Below, in pieces: positions 9,960-17,894 of a stretch of DNA of 64,000 nucleotides. A program made the translations under genes and the position numbers. The notes beneath the pieces are model-generated. The model had not been told where the DNA came from and made no database searches. It was given only the letters and a program-made list of their open reading frames with translations. Numbering within the stretch: the first letter of the stretch is position 1; every line of letters starts with the position of its first letter. The DNA is from Thalassospiraceae bacterium LMO-SO8 (GTDB lineage Bacteria; Pseudomonadota; Alphaproteobacteria; Rhodospirillales; Casp-alpha2). The stretch spans positions 3,406,001 through 3,470,000 of the forward strand of contig CP134226.1 in NCBI GenBank assembly GCA_031655335.1. Reading direction: 5' to 3'.

Positions 9960-10226
9960 ATGAACCATCACCACCGCAAGGTCTTGCATTCGCTTTTTTC
10001 TCACCCGATCAACGGCAATATCGCCATCAAGGATGTTGAAAGTGTGTTTCGGGAATTAGGCGCGGAAATCAGCACGGCGCAGTCTGGCAAGATGCACGTT
10101 GCGCTGAAGGGGCACAGTGCCAACTTTTCCCACGCTCAGCACAGCCTGCCGCGTGAGGAGGTCGTCCAGGTTCGGAAATTCATCGAATCTTGCGGAATTA
10201 ACCCGGAATCCGATTATCCGCTCTAA
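9960..10226 (+). CDS. HicA-like small protein, no HicB partner
   Basis: An 88-residue cytoplasmic protein. The order of a conserved helix (KVLHSLFSHPINGNIAIKDV), a strand (GAEISTAQSGKMHVALKG), a His-containing stretch (HSANFSHAQHS) and a final helix resembles the dsRBD-like fold of HicA mRNA interferases, where a His is catalytic. No HicB antitoxin frame is found on either side. Orphan relatives of this type are usually not toxins with a mobile-element context, so a regulatory RNA-binding role is as likely. Only moderate confidence in the family. Confidence 0.6.
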   Translation: MNHHHRKVLHSLFSHPINGNIAIKDVESVFRELGAEISTAQSGKMHVALKGHSANFSHAQHSLPREEVVQVRKFIESCGINPESDYPL

Positions 10227-10308
10227 GCCGTCGGGGGCAGGGCGGAACAAGTAAGATCCGATTGAAGCGCCCGGCCCGGACCCCTCACGGAACGCGGTCT
10301 CCAAAGAA

Positions 10309-10398
10309 TGGCGGATGGGGTGGGATTCGAACCCACGGTACGCTTTCACGCACGCTGGTTTTCAAGACCAGTGCCTTCAACCGCTCGGCCACCCATCC
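10309..10398 (-). tRNA. tRNA-Ser(TGA)
   Basis: A 90-nt class II tRNA on the minus strand. The acceptor strand starts GGATGGGTGGCCGAGCGG and pairs with the 3' end, with encoded CCA at 10311-10309. The anticodon loop is CTTGAAA, giving UGA for serine. The long variable arm (GCGTGCGTGAAAGCGTAC region) and the GGTTCGAATCC T-arm are present. Confidence 0.97.
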
Positions 10399-10490
10399 AA
10401 ACCTGAACAGACGGAGTCCAGACTTATGGAAGGATGTCTCCCGTGTTCGCGGGCGGCTGTCAAGAATAAGCGAATATCGGCCGTATCGAC

Positions 10491-10607
10491 CTAGAAAAGC
10501 CGGAGAAGGCTTAACTGAATGAGGTGAATGACGCCGATGGCGGCGAGGGTGCCCCCGGTTACGACGCCCAGTGTGCTGCCGATGAGTCTGGTGGAGCGGT
10601 TCGTCAT
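10491..10607 (-). CDS. 38-residue single-helix membrane microprotein
   Basis: A short frame preceded by a perfect AGGAGG seven nt before its ATG, the best ribosome site in this part of the window. The product starts MTNRSTRLIGSTLGVV, with a basic N-terminus followed by an uninterrupted hydrophobic helix TGGTLAAIGVIHLIQLSLL and a final RLF. This predicts a small inner-membrane peptide with the N-terminus inside. No family is recognised. A CRP-like site lies about 88 nt upstream, with a possible -10 (AAGAAT, minus strand 10666-10661) at class-II spacing from it. Type I toxin peptide, small regulator of a membrane complex, or stress peptide are all possible. Confidence 0.6.
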   Translation of the reverse strand: MTNRSTRLIGSTLGVVTGGTLAAIGVIHLIQLSLLRLF

Positions 10608-10687
10608 TGTGAAACCTCCTGTCCCGGCATGTCCGTCCGTTTGACGTTCTTGCTGCATGCATTCTTTCTAATGCGCCCCATCGGTGC

Positions 10688-10703
10688 AGTGACCGGAGTC
10701 ACA
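10688..10703. promoter_or_regulatory. CRP/FNR-superfamily-like operator
   Basis: The sequence AGTGACCGGAGTCACA matches the TGTGA-N6-TCACA consensus at nine of ten defined positions. It lies 88 nt (centre to ATG) upstream of the 38-residue microprotein. If it activates from -41.5, the start site falls near 10654, with AAGAAT in the -10 position. Confidence 0.5.
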
Positions 10704-10767
10704 AATCCCCATAAAAAAGACCAAAAAAATGACGTCAGGTTGTTGTCAGGAACCGATTTTGCGGCGT

Positions 10768-10793
10768 TTTTGACGCGTTTCGATGCGTCAAAA
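10768..10793. repeat. 9-bp inverted repeat (TTTTGACGC / GCGTCAAAA)
   Basis: Arms 10768-10776 and 10785-10793 are perfectly complementary around an 8-nt loop. It lies upstream of the predicted plus-strand promoter at 10844-10872. No T-tail on either strand, so an operator or cruciform is more likely than a terminator. Confidence 0.5.
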
Positions 10794-10843
10794 CGGCGGA
10801 AATCTGCGCTGGTCCATAAAATGAAAAAATTGTCAATAGAGGG

Positions 10844-10872
10844 TTGTTATATATGCCCGGCCTTGGTAATAT
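10844..10872 (+). promoter_or_regulatory. Predicted sigma-70-type promoter for the 104-residue protein
   Basis: TTGTTA (10844-10849) and TAATAT (10867-10872) are separated by 17 nt, close to the TTGACA/TATAAT consensus. A start near 10879 would give a leader of about 60 nt. Confidence 0.5.
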
Positions 10873-10938
10873 ACGAATGCAATCCGTGTGACATGATTTG
10901 ATCACGCGACGTGTAGGTTCAGAAGGGACCGCCTGACA

Positions 10939-11253
10939 ATGATCGGTTCGGCACAGAAAGCGCCGGGAGTAAGCGCAGCCCTCACCGTCCTTAATTTGGC
11001 GGTGGTGCGGCAAGTTGTGTTTGAGCGCGCTGCCGAGCAAATTTCCGAACGACGTGAAAATGCGACCGCGGCCGTTGTCCAGACGGCCGAGGAAAACCGC
11101 AGCCGCAGTGCCGCCGTTGAGGCCGTCCTCGAAGATAAGAACTCCCACCACTCCACCGCCGACGACAAGACGTCCAGCGGCGGTGCCGACAGCGAGTTCA
11201 AATCCCCCGATTTCTCCGCCAGTAGCGGCAAGACGGTCGATATTCAGGTCTGA
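10939..11253 (+). CDS. Hypothetical small hydrophilic protein
   Basis: A 104-residue protein without recognised family. Residues 1-35 could form an amphipathic helix (SAALTVLNLAVVRQVVFERA), residues 36-70 are Ala/Glu-rich and helical, and the C-terminal 35 residues are Ser/Asp-rich and probably disordered, ending GKTVDIQV. Codon use is like that of neighbouring genes, GAAGGG lies 11 nt before the ATG, and a good promoter stands upstream. Antisense frames of similar length across the same DNA give less natural compositions. No signal peptide is visible. Confidence 0.55.
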   Translation: MIGSAQKAPGVSAALTVLNLAVVRQVVFERAAEQISERRENATAAVVQTAEENRSRSAAVEAVLEDKNSHHSTADDKTSSGGADSEFKSPDFSASSGKTVDIQV

Positions 11254-11428
11254 GGGCAGGTCCGAGATTCGAACGCTTTTCGTGTCGTGACGTTGCCTGG
11301 CCCTCATGGGCCATTTTTAATGTCCGACCCATTGCTTGAGGGCGCCGGCTCATGAGTGGAAAGCAGCCGCCGCCCACCGCGCGCGGATTTGCGTGCGCTT
11401 GATCCGGCCTTGGGGTACAAGCCCCGCC

Positions 11429-12220
11429 ATGTATTTCATCCTGTCCAAAGTCATGTGGTTTGCGTTGAAGCCGTCGATGGTCATGTTCCTCGGCATGACG
11501 GTCGGTTTTGTGCTCGTCCTGACCCGGTTCCGCCGGGCCGGTCTGATGCTGTTCGGCGTCAGCATTCTGGCCCTTTGGGCGGTCACCGTAATTCCGGTCG
11601 GAGAGATGATGATCCGTGATCTGGAGGAGCGCTTTCCCAAACAGACGGAACTGCCGGAAAAGATCGGCGGGATCATCGTGCTCGGGGGCTCCATCAATCC
11701 CGTGCTCTCCCGCGAGCGGGGCCAGATCGCCGTCGACAGCAGCATGGAACGGCTTCTGTTCTTTGCCATGTTGGGCGACACCCGGCCGGGTGTGCCGTTG
11801 GTGTTCACGGGCGGGGCGGGCAGCCTGTTCGCCCAGGATGCCAAGGAAGGGCATTACTTCAAGGATCTGGCGGGGCTGCTCAACCTTGATATGTCGCGGG
11901 TGATTGTCGAGGCGGAATCGCGCAACACCATGGAAAACGTGGTGTTCAGCAAGAAATTGGTGACGGTCGAGGCCGACCGGCCCTGGGTGATGATTACCTC
12001 CGCCCGCCATATGCCGCGTGCCGTCGGCCTGTTCCGCAAGCAAGGCTGGCCGGTCATTCCCTATCCCGTCGATTATATCACGCTGCCGGCCAGAGGCTGG
12101 ACGCTGAGCCTGGAGAACCTGGGCGGGCAATCCATGCTGGACGCCGCCGTGCATGAATTCCTGGGCATGGCCGTCGCCTATGTTCTCGGCCGCAGCGACA
12201 GCCTGTACCCCGCCCCCTGA
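11429..12220 (+). CDS. YdcF family protein (DUF218)
   Basis: Inner-membrane-anchored protein of 263 residues. Two hydrophobic helices occupy about residues 1-60 (FALKPSMVMFLGMTVGFVLVL and GLMLFGVSILALWAVTVIP), followed by a cytoplasmic or periplasmic DUF218 Rossmann-like domain with IIVLGGSINP, VFTGGAG, ESRNTMEN, and VMITSARHMPRAVGLF, the standard conserved blocks. The ATG at 11429 is preferred over an open 31-codon extension since the first membrane helix follows. Members such as ElyC act in envelope polysaccharide or peptidoglycan biogenesis; the neighbours downstream are peptidoglycan enzymes. Confidence 0.88.
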   Translation: MYFILSKVMWFALKPSMVMFLGMTVGFVLVLTRFRRAGLMLFGVSILALWAVTVIPVGEMMIRDLEERFPKQTELPEKIGGIIVLGGSINPVLSRERGQIAVDSSMERLLFFAMLGDTRPGVPLVFTGGAGSLFAQDAKEGHYFKDLAGLLNLDMSRVIVEAESRNTMENVVFSKKLVTVEADRPWVMITSARHMPRAVGLFRKQGWPVIPYPVDYITLPARGWTLSLENLGGQSMLDAAVHEFLGMAVAYVLGRSDSLYPAP

Positions 12221-12341
12221 GCGAGGCCCCCGAGGCGCTCCGGCGGTGTGCCGGGCCTTGCGGCGGTGAAATCCCTATGGCACAAGGCCTCAGTGGCTCT
12301 GGCGAGGCAACCGCCGTCGGCCGGGCAGGGTATCGAGGATC

Positions 12342-13580
12342 ATGCAGAGACGTTCAATATGGCTTGTGGCGCCGGTGTTGTGCGCCCTTTGGTTCGGGGA
12401 AGCCGGCATCCGGTCGGCTTCGGCCTCGGTTGATCCCGTAACCCCGCCGAGCGCCGCCGAATTCCAGGCCTGGCTCGATTCCTTCAAGGCAACCGCCGCC
12501 GCGCGGGGCATTTCCGCCGCGACCCTGGACCGGGCCCTGGCGGGGGCATCCTACATCACCCGGGTCATCGAGCTGGACCGCCGCCAGCCCGAATTCACCA
12601 TGACCTTCTGGCAGTATTACGAAAAGACGATTTCCGACAAACGGATCGCCCGCGGCCGCGAGCTGCTGAAGACCCATGCCGCGCTGCTGAACAAGGTCGA
12701 GGCGAAATACGGCGTGCCGCCCCGGTTCCTGGTCGCCTTCTGGGGCCTGGAAAGTAATTTCGGCGACTATACGGGCACCTTTCCGCTGATCGGCTCCCTG
12801 GCGACCCTGGCGTTCGATCCCAGGCGCTCCAAGTTCTTTTCCGAACAGCTTCTGGCGGCGTTGGAGATCATCGACCGCGGCGACATCCCGGCTGACGTGA
12901 AGGCCTCCTGGGCTGGGGCCATGGGCAACACCCAGTTCATTCCGTCGACCTATCGCGCCTATGCGATCGACTTCGACGGCGACGGGCGGCGTGATTTGTG
13001 GCGCTCCCTGCCGGACGTGTTCGCCTCGTCGGCGCATTTTCTGTCCAAGTCCGGTTGGCGCAAGGACGAGACCTGGGGGCGCGAAGTGCGTTTGCCCAAA
13101 GGATTCGATTTTGCTTTAAGTGGGCTTGATAAGAAATTGAAATTAAAGGAATGGCAGGCGAAAGGCGTGCGCCGTGCCGATGGCCGCGACCTGCCGGTGG
13201 CGGACATTGACGCGGCCCTGGTGCTGCCCGCGGGGGCGGATGGTCCGGCCTTTCTGGTCTACGGCAATTTTGAGACCATTCTCGTGTGGAACCGCTCCAT
13301 TCTCTATGCCCTGGCCGTCGGACATCTCGCCGACCGTCTGGTCGAAAAGGGCCCCCTTGTTGCCAAAAAGCCAAGTAATGACAAAGCCTTGTCAAGATCC
13401 GACATGCGTGAAATTCAGCGTCTGCTGGCGGAAAAGGGGTTCGACGCCGGGGGGCAGGACGGTATCGCCGGGGCCAAGACCCGGCGTGCCATCAAGGCCT
13501 ATCAGGGGCGGGAAGGGCTGGCGCCGGACGGGTATCCGGATTCCCGTCTGCTCGATCATTTACGCGGCAACGGCGGATAA
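12342..13580 (+). CDS. Lytic murein transglycosylase, MltB/SLT family 3, with C-terminal peptidoglycan-binding domain
   Basis: Periplasmic enzyme of 412 residues that cleaves the MurNAc-GlcNAc bond with formation of anhydro-MurNAc. A Sec signal spans about residues 1-28. The transglycosylase domain has the catalytic Glu137 in FWGLESNFGDYTG and the MltB motif AGAMGNTQFIPSTYRAYAIDFDGDGRRDLW, quoted here only in its key parts. A peptidoglycan-binding type 1 domain is at about 350-405 (EIQRLLAEKGFDAGGQDG). No lipobox Cys, so it is probably soluble rather than a lipoprotein. Confidence 0.93.
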   Translation: MQRRSIWLVAPVLCALWFGEAGIRSASASVDPVTPPSAAEFQAWLDSFKATAAARGISAATLDRALAGASYITRVIELDRRQPEFTMTFWQYYEKTISDKRIARGRELLKTHAALLNKVEAKYGVPPRFLVAFWGLESNFGDYTGTFPLIGSLATLAFDPRRSKFFSEQLLAALEIIDRGDIPADVKASWAGAMGNTQFIPSTYRAYAIDFDGDGRRDLWRSLPDVFASSAHFLSKSGWRKDETWGREVRLPKGFDFALSGLDKKLKLKEWQAKGVRRADGRDLPVADIDAALVLPAGADGPAFLVYGNFETILVWNRSILYALAVGHLADRLVEKGPLVAKKPSNDKALSRSDMREIQRLLAEKGFDAGGQDGIAGAKTRRAIKAYQGREGLAPDGYPDSRLLDHLRGNGG

Positions 13581-13589
13581 CGCCCACGG

Positions 13590-13618
13590 TTGCCGGGCGG
13601 ACCAGACTCGACTACACT
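13590..13618 (+). promoter_or_regulatory. Predicted promoter upstream of rlpA
   Basis: TTGCCG (13590-13595) and TACACT (13613-13618) with a 17-nt spacer, four of six matches each to sigma-70 hexamers. It lies about 60 nt before the RlpA start in an otherwise empty 97-nt gap. Confidence 0.4.
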
Positions 13619-13677
13619 AGATAAAGGCTGGTTTCTTTATATTTTCTACTACATTTCCGTATTCAGGGGGCGGCGCC

Positions 13678-14664
13678 ATGGCTGGGCGTATTAAGGTTAA
13701 CTGGCTGATCTTGTTGGTGTTGGCCTTATTGGTCAGCGGGTGCGCTGAAACTCAGTTCCTGATTTCCGGCACCAAGCGCCTTCAGGGGGCGGCGGGAACC
13801 ACGGGGACCTACAAGATCGGCACCCCCTACCAGATTTCCGGCACGTGGTATTATCCGGCAGAGGAATGGGACTATGACGAGACCGGGATCGCCTCCTGGT
13901 ACGGCAGCGATTTCCACGGCAAGGACACGGCCAACGGCGAGACCTATGACATGAACGACCTGACGGCGGCGCACCGCACGCTGCCGCTGCCGTCCTTCGT
14001 GCGGGTCGTCAACCTGGAAAACGGGCGTTCCATCGTGCTTCGGGTCAACGACCGGGGGCCTTTCGCCAAGGGACGCATCATCGACGTCTCCCGCCGCGGC
14101 GCGCAATTGCTGGGGTTCAAGGAGCAAGGCACGGCGCGGGTCCGGGTGCAGATTTTGGCGGAACGCTCGCAAGCTCTGAAGGCACAGATTCTCGGCCAGG
14201 ATTCCATCGCCGAACACGGCAGCCCCATTCAGGTCGACAAGTTGCCGAAGGCTTCGGTCAGCGCCGAATCGCTGCCGCCGCCGCCGGGCGCCCAGGCCGC
14301 GCCACAGCCGTCCAGCCCGCCGCCCGCGCCGGTCCCGGCCAGTCAGGTCGCCGCCGCGGATGAAATCCGTCCCGGCACGCTGCCGGAACCGGAAGTCACC
14401 ACCGTTGCCGTGGGGCCGACCAACATCTTCGTTCAGGCCGGGGCCTTCACCAACTATCAGAACGCCATGCGGACCCAGATCATGGTCAGCCGGGTGTCGT
14501 CGGCGACGATTTCCCATGTCCTGATCGACAACAAGGATTTCTACCGCGTGCGGGTCGGCCCTCTGGCCACGGTCGAGGATGCCGACCGGGCCCTTGAGCA
14601 ACTCCAGGCCATCGGTTATCCAGGGGCGCGGATCATCGTCGACGGCAAGGGGGCGGGGTCCTGA
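13678..14664 (+). CDS. rlpA: Septal ring lytic transglycosylase RlpA family lipoprotein with SPOR domain
   Basis: Outer-membrane lipoprotein of 328 residues acting on denuded peptidoglycan at division sites. Lipobox LLVSGC at residues 17-22. The double-psi beta-barrel RlpA domain follows at about 60-160, with GIASWYGSDFHGKDTANGE, DLTAAHRTLPLPSFVRV and the catalytic-site VNDRGPFAKGRIIDVS. A Pro/Ala-rich linker (residues about 195-235) leads to a C-terminal SPOR domain (FVQAGAFTNYQNAMR ... YRVRVGPL) that binds denuded glycan. The order lytic enzyme, RlpA, D,D-carboxypeptidase is a common alphaproteobacterial envelope cluster. Confidence 0.95.
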   Translation: MAGRIKVNWLILLVLALLVSGCAETQFLISGTKRLQGAAGTTGTYKIGTPYQISGTWYYPAEEWDYDETGIASWYGSDFHGKDTANGETYDMNDLTAAHRTLPLPSFVRVVNLENGRSIVLRVNDRGPFAKGRIIDVSRRGAQLLGFKEQGTARVRVQILAERSQALKAQILGQDSIAEHGSPIQVDKLPKASVSAESLPPPPGAQAAPQPSSPPPAPVPASQVAAADEIRPGTLPEPEVTTVAVGPTNIFVQAGAFTNYQNAMRTQIMVSRVSSATISHVLIDNKDFYRVRVGPLATVEDADRALEQLQAIGYPGARIIVDGKGAGS

Positions 14665-14777
14665 CCCCATTTCCGCCCCATTTCCATGGCGTGGTCGGCC
14701 CTACGATTGGCCCCGACGCCCGGTCCCGGGTGTTGCAAGGAACCAGAAGGACGCGCCTTGAGCTGCGGGCGCGAAGC

Positions 14778-15968
14778 ATGATGACGACATTGAATTCCGT
14801 ATCCCGTTCCATCCCGCATCTGCGCCGCCTCGCGGCGGGGGCGGTACTGATCGCCACCGCGTTGGCCGGCGCGCCGCCGGCCGCGGCCATGGACACCGTC
14901 GCCCGCGAGGCCATCCTGATCGACGGTCAGACCGGCGCCGTGCTGTTCGAAAAGGATGCGGACGCGCTGATGCCGCCGGCATCCATGAGCAAGCTGATGA
15001 CCGTCTACATGGTGTTCGAGCGCCTGAAGGAGGGCAGTCTGTCCCTCGACGAGGAATTCGTGGTCAGCGAGAACGCCTGGCGCAAGGGCAACTGGGCCTC
15101 GGGCGGGTCGACCATGTTCCTGGAACCGGGGCAGCGGGTCCGTGTCGAGGATCTGCTGCAAGGCATCATCGTGCAGTCGGGCAACGACGCCTGCGTCGTC
15201 GTCGCCGAGGCGCTGGCCGGCAGCGAGGACGCCTTCGCCGAGATGATGACCGAAAAGGCCCGCGACATCGGGCTCAAGAACAGCACCTTCCGCAATGCGT
15301 CGGGCTGGCCCCACCCGGAACACCGCATGACGGCGCGCGATCTGGCGACCCTGGCCAAGCGGACGATCAAGGATTTTCCCGAGTTCTACCACTATTACTC
15401 GGAACGCAAGTTCACCTACAACAACCACACCCAGCACAACCGCAACGAACTGCTGGGCAAGGGCATCGGCGTGGATGGTCTGAAGACGGGGCATACGGAA
15501 AACGCCGGATACGGGCTGACCGCCTCGGCGGAGCGCCTCGACCGGCGGCTGATCCTGGTCGTCAACGGCCTGCCCGACAAGCGCGCCCGGCGCGAGGAGC
15601 CGCAGCGCCTTCTCGAATGGGGATTCCGCGAGTTCAAGAACTACGCCCTGTTCAAGGCCGGCGAGGAAGTCGCCAAGGTCGATATCTGGCTCGGCAATAA
15701 GGCGCAGGTGCCGCTGGTCGTCACTAACGAGATGCTGCTGACCCTTCCGCGCAAGGAACGGGCGGGCATGAAGGTGACCGTCGATTACCAGACGCCGGTG
15801 CCGGCCCCCGTGAAAGCGGGCGACAAGCTCGGCACCCTGATGCTGACCTTTCCCGAGCGTGAGGCCATCCAAATCCCGCTGGTGGCCGGCGACGGCGCCG
15901 AACGCCTGGGCCTTTTCGGTAGGGTGATGAGCGCTCTCCGGTCTATCATCCTGGGTGTTTCCGGTTAG
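14778..15968 (+). CDS. D-alanyl-D-alanine carboxypeptidase (penicillin-binding protein 5/6 family)
   Basis: Periplasmic serine peptidase S11 of about 396 residues that removes the terminal D-Ala from muropeptide stems. Signal peptide about residues 1-37, ending APPAAA. Active-site motifs: SMSK (Ser69 nucleophile, Lys72), SGN in IIVQSGNDACVV, and KTG in GLKTGHTENAGYGL. The C-terminal domain (FKAGEEVAKVDIWLG onwards) is the beta-rich PBP5 C domain, ending in a short amphipathic helix for membrane contact. The ATG at 14778 is chosen because the signal peptide starts there; the frame is open 29 codons further. Confidence 0.93.
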   Translation: MMTTLNSVSRSIPHLRRLAAGAVLIATALAGAPPAAAMDTVAREAILIDGQTGAVLFEKDADALMPPASMSKLMTVYMVFERLKEGSLSLDEEFVVSENAWRKGNWASGGSTMFLEPGQRVRVEDLLQGIIVQSGNDACVVVAEALAGSEDAFAEMMTEKARDIGLKNSTFRNASGWPHPEHRMTARDLATLAKRTIKDFPEFYHYYSERKFTYNNHTQHNRNELLGKGIGVDGLKTGHTENAGYGLTASAERLDRRLILVVNGLPDKRARREEPQRLLEWGFREFKNYALFKAGEEVAKVDIWLGNKAQVPLVVTNEMLLTLPRKERAGMKVTVDYQTPVPAPVKAGDKLGTLMLTFPEREAIQIPLVAGDGAERLGLFGRVMSALRSIILGVSG

Positions 15969-16049
15969 CGCCGTCCGATCAGGGACGCGGCGGCTGACGG
16001 CGGACATGCACGGAACGCGCGACAACCAGGGTATTCGGGGTGCCGGCCG

Positions 16050-16700
16050 GTGACGACGGGCAAGTTCATTACATTCGAAGGCGGCGAGGGCGGCGGCAAG
16101 TCGACCCAGCTTGGCCTGTTGGCCAAGGTGCTTGAGGACGCGGGCATCGAGGTTCTGACCACGCGCGAGCCCGGCGGCACGCCGGGGGCGGAGGACATCC
16201 GTAATCTGCTGGTCCGCGGCACGATCGACCGCTGGCCGCCCGTCGCCGAGGTGCTGCTGCATTTCGCGGCCCGCGTCGATCATGTCGAAAAATCGATCCT
16301 GCCGGCGCTGGAAAGCGGCGCCTGGGTGTTGTGCGACCGTTTCACCGATTCCACGCTGGCCTATCAGGGCGGCGGGCACGGCCTGGGGTTGCAGCGCATT
16401 CAGGCCCTCAAGGAAGACATCCTGGGCGATTTTCAGCCTGACTTGACCCTGATTCTGGATATTCCGGTGGAGGAGGGCCTGGCCCGCGCTTTCGGTCGCG
16501 CCGGGGCCGAGGATCGATACGAGCGCATGGACCTGGGCTTTCACACCCGCATCCGCGACACCTTCCTGGCCATCGCCGAGGCCGAGCCCGGGCGTTGCGC
16601 CGTGGTTGACGCCACGGGGTCCGTCGACGACGTGCAGCGGGAAATCTGCGCCGCCGTGTCGCACCGCCTGGGCGCCGATCTGAAGGTGGCGGGCCGATGA
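16050..16700 (+). CDS. tmk: Thymidylate kinase
   Basis: Cytoplasmic dTMP kinase of 216 residues, making dTDP for DNA synthesis. P-loop GGEGGGKST at residues 9-17, the TREPGGTPGAEDIR block that binds the dTMP base, and the DRFTDSTLAYQGGG motif. A GTG start is used, since the P-loop follows at the normal distance and no ATG lies nearby. The stop overlaps the holB start as ATGA, a conserved pairing of replication genes. Confidence 0.95.
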   Translation: MTTGKFITFEGGEGGGKSTQLGLLAKVLEDAGIEVLTTREPGGTPGAEDIRNLLVRGTIDRWPPVAEVLLHFAARVDHVEKSILPALESGAWVLCDRFTDSTLAYQGGGHGLGLQRIQALKEDILGDFQPDLTLILDIPVEEGLARAFGRAGAEDRYERMDLGFHTRIRDTFLAIAEAEPGRCAVVDATGSVDDVQREICAAVSHRLGADLKVAGR

Positions 16701-17848
16701 GCGACGACGATGCCCCGGACCTGGACCCGCGCGCCAATCCGGACCTGATCGGCCACCTGGAGGCCGAGGAAAGCCTGCGTGCCGCGCTTGAGGCTGGGCG
16801 TCTGGCCCATGCTTGGCTGATCACCGGCCCCAAGGGCATCGGCAAGGCGACCCTGGCGCACCGTTTCGCGCGCTATGTCCTGACCCACGGCGCGATCCTG
16901 GCCAAGGCGCCCCCCACGAACGACGGCCCGGGCCTGTTCGGCGACGCCCCGCCGGAACCGGCCCCCATGCCCGCCGGGGCCGGGGAAGAGGGGCAGGGGC
17001 TTTACCTGGACCCCGCCCATCCCGTGTTCCACCGCACGCTGGCCGGCAGTCACGCCGACCTGATGGTGGTCGAATGCGCGGTCGACGAGAAAACCGGCCG
17101 CCGCAAGGGCCAGATTCCGGTCGACGCCATCCGCGCCGTGAAAAGCTTTCTCAGCCTGACGGCGGGTGAGGGAGCGTGGCGCGTGGTCGTCATCGACAGC
17201 GCCGACGACATGAACCGCAACGCCGCCAACGCACTTCTGAAAGTACTTGAAGAACCGCCGCCCCAGGCCCTGGTTTTGCTGGTGTCGCACAATCCGGGCA
17301 GTCTGCTGCCGACCATCCGCTCGCGCTGCCGGCGCCTGACCTTGCGGCCCCCTTCGATCGACGCCGTGGCGGCCCTGATCGCCCAGCGCTGCCCCGATCT
17401 GGGCGCGGCCGAGGCGGCGCGCCTGGCCGAGGTCGCCGAGGGCAGCATCGGGTATGCCCTCGACCTGGCGGCGCAGGGGGGATTGGCCATGCTGGATGAA
17501 GTCTCGGGCCTGTTGGCGCGCCTGCCGGACGGCATTCCGGCCAAGGATCTGCATGATTTCGCCGGGCGTCTGGGCGGGGCCGGCAAGGAAGCCGAATTCG
17601 CGGCTTTCGCCAAGACGCTGCGTTGGTGGCTGGAACGCCTGATCATCGCCGGCGGTGGCGGACCGCTGCCGGGCATCATCGACGCCCAGGTCGTGGCCAG
17701 ACTCAACGCCATGGCCGGCCTTGATCGTTGGCTGGAGGTATGGGAAAAGGTGTCGCGCCTGCTTGCCGCGACGACCGCCGCCAATCTGGACCGCAAGCAG
17801 GTGGTTCTCAACGCGTTCATCACCGCCGAAGCGGCGGTCCGGCGATAA
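16697..17848 (+). CDS. holB: DNA polymerase III subunit delta'
   Basis: Clamp-loader subunit of 383 residues. The AAA+ module is recognisable: AHAWLITGPKGIGKATLAHRFA near residues 34-53, with a P-loop that binds poorly or not in this subunit. It also has VIDSADDMNRNAANALLKVLEEPP at about 170-195 (sensor 1 and SRC-like region) and SHNPGSLLPTIRSRC. The C-terminal third forms the collar. Coupled to tmk upstream and close to metG and tatD downstream, a widespread gene order in this class. Confidence 0.95.
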   Translation: MSDDDAPDLDPRANPDLIGHLEAEESLRAALEAGRLAHAWLITGPKGIGKATLAHRFARYVLTHGAILAKAPPTNDGPGLFGDAPPEPAPMPAGAGEEGQGLYLDPAHPVFHRTLAGSHADLMVVECAVDEKTGRRKGQIPVDAIRAVKSFLSLTAGEGAWRVVVIDSADDMNRNAANALLKVLEEPPPQALVLLVSHNPGSLLPTIRSRCRRLTLRPPSIDAVAALIAQRCPDLGAAEAARLAEVAEGSIGYALDLAAQGGLAMLDEVSGLLARLPDGIPAKDLHDFAGRLGGAGKEAEFAAFAKTLRWWLERLIIAGGGGPLPGIIDAQVVARLNAMAGLDRWLEVWEKVSRLLAATTAANLDRKQVVLNAFITAEAAVRR

Positions 17849-17894
17849 CGCGGACGAAGCGCAATTCTCTGACCCTGTGCCATTGGATCCACAC

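Larger units (their letters stand above)
10608..10938. other. 331-bp AT-richer intergenic region, regulatory
   Basis: This region separates the minus-strand microprotein from the plus-strand small protein and contains no supportable gene, although long antisense frames cross it. It holds a CRP-like palindrome (10688-10703), an 8-bp palindrome TGACGTCA (10730-10737), a 9-bp inverted repeat with 8-nt loop (10768-10776 and 10785-10793), and a predicted sigma-70-type promoter on the plus strand. Confidence 0.6.

Noticed and set aside
10309-10398. Phage or island attachment site at tRNA-Ser
   Set aside because: No repeat of the tRNA 3' end and no integrase gene in the window.
10735-11307. 190-codon minus-strand frame over the small-protein region
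   Set aside because: Crosses the predicted promoter and inverted repeat, lacks a ribosome site, and the plus-strand frame has better codon use and signals.
14616-16664. 682-codon open frame on the minus strand
   Set aside because: It is antisense to rlpA's end, the carboxypeptidase and tmk, which all show family motifs; the composition (Arg/Gly/His-rich) is that of a GC shadow.
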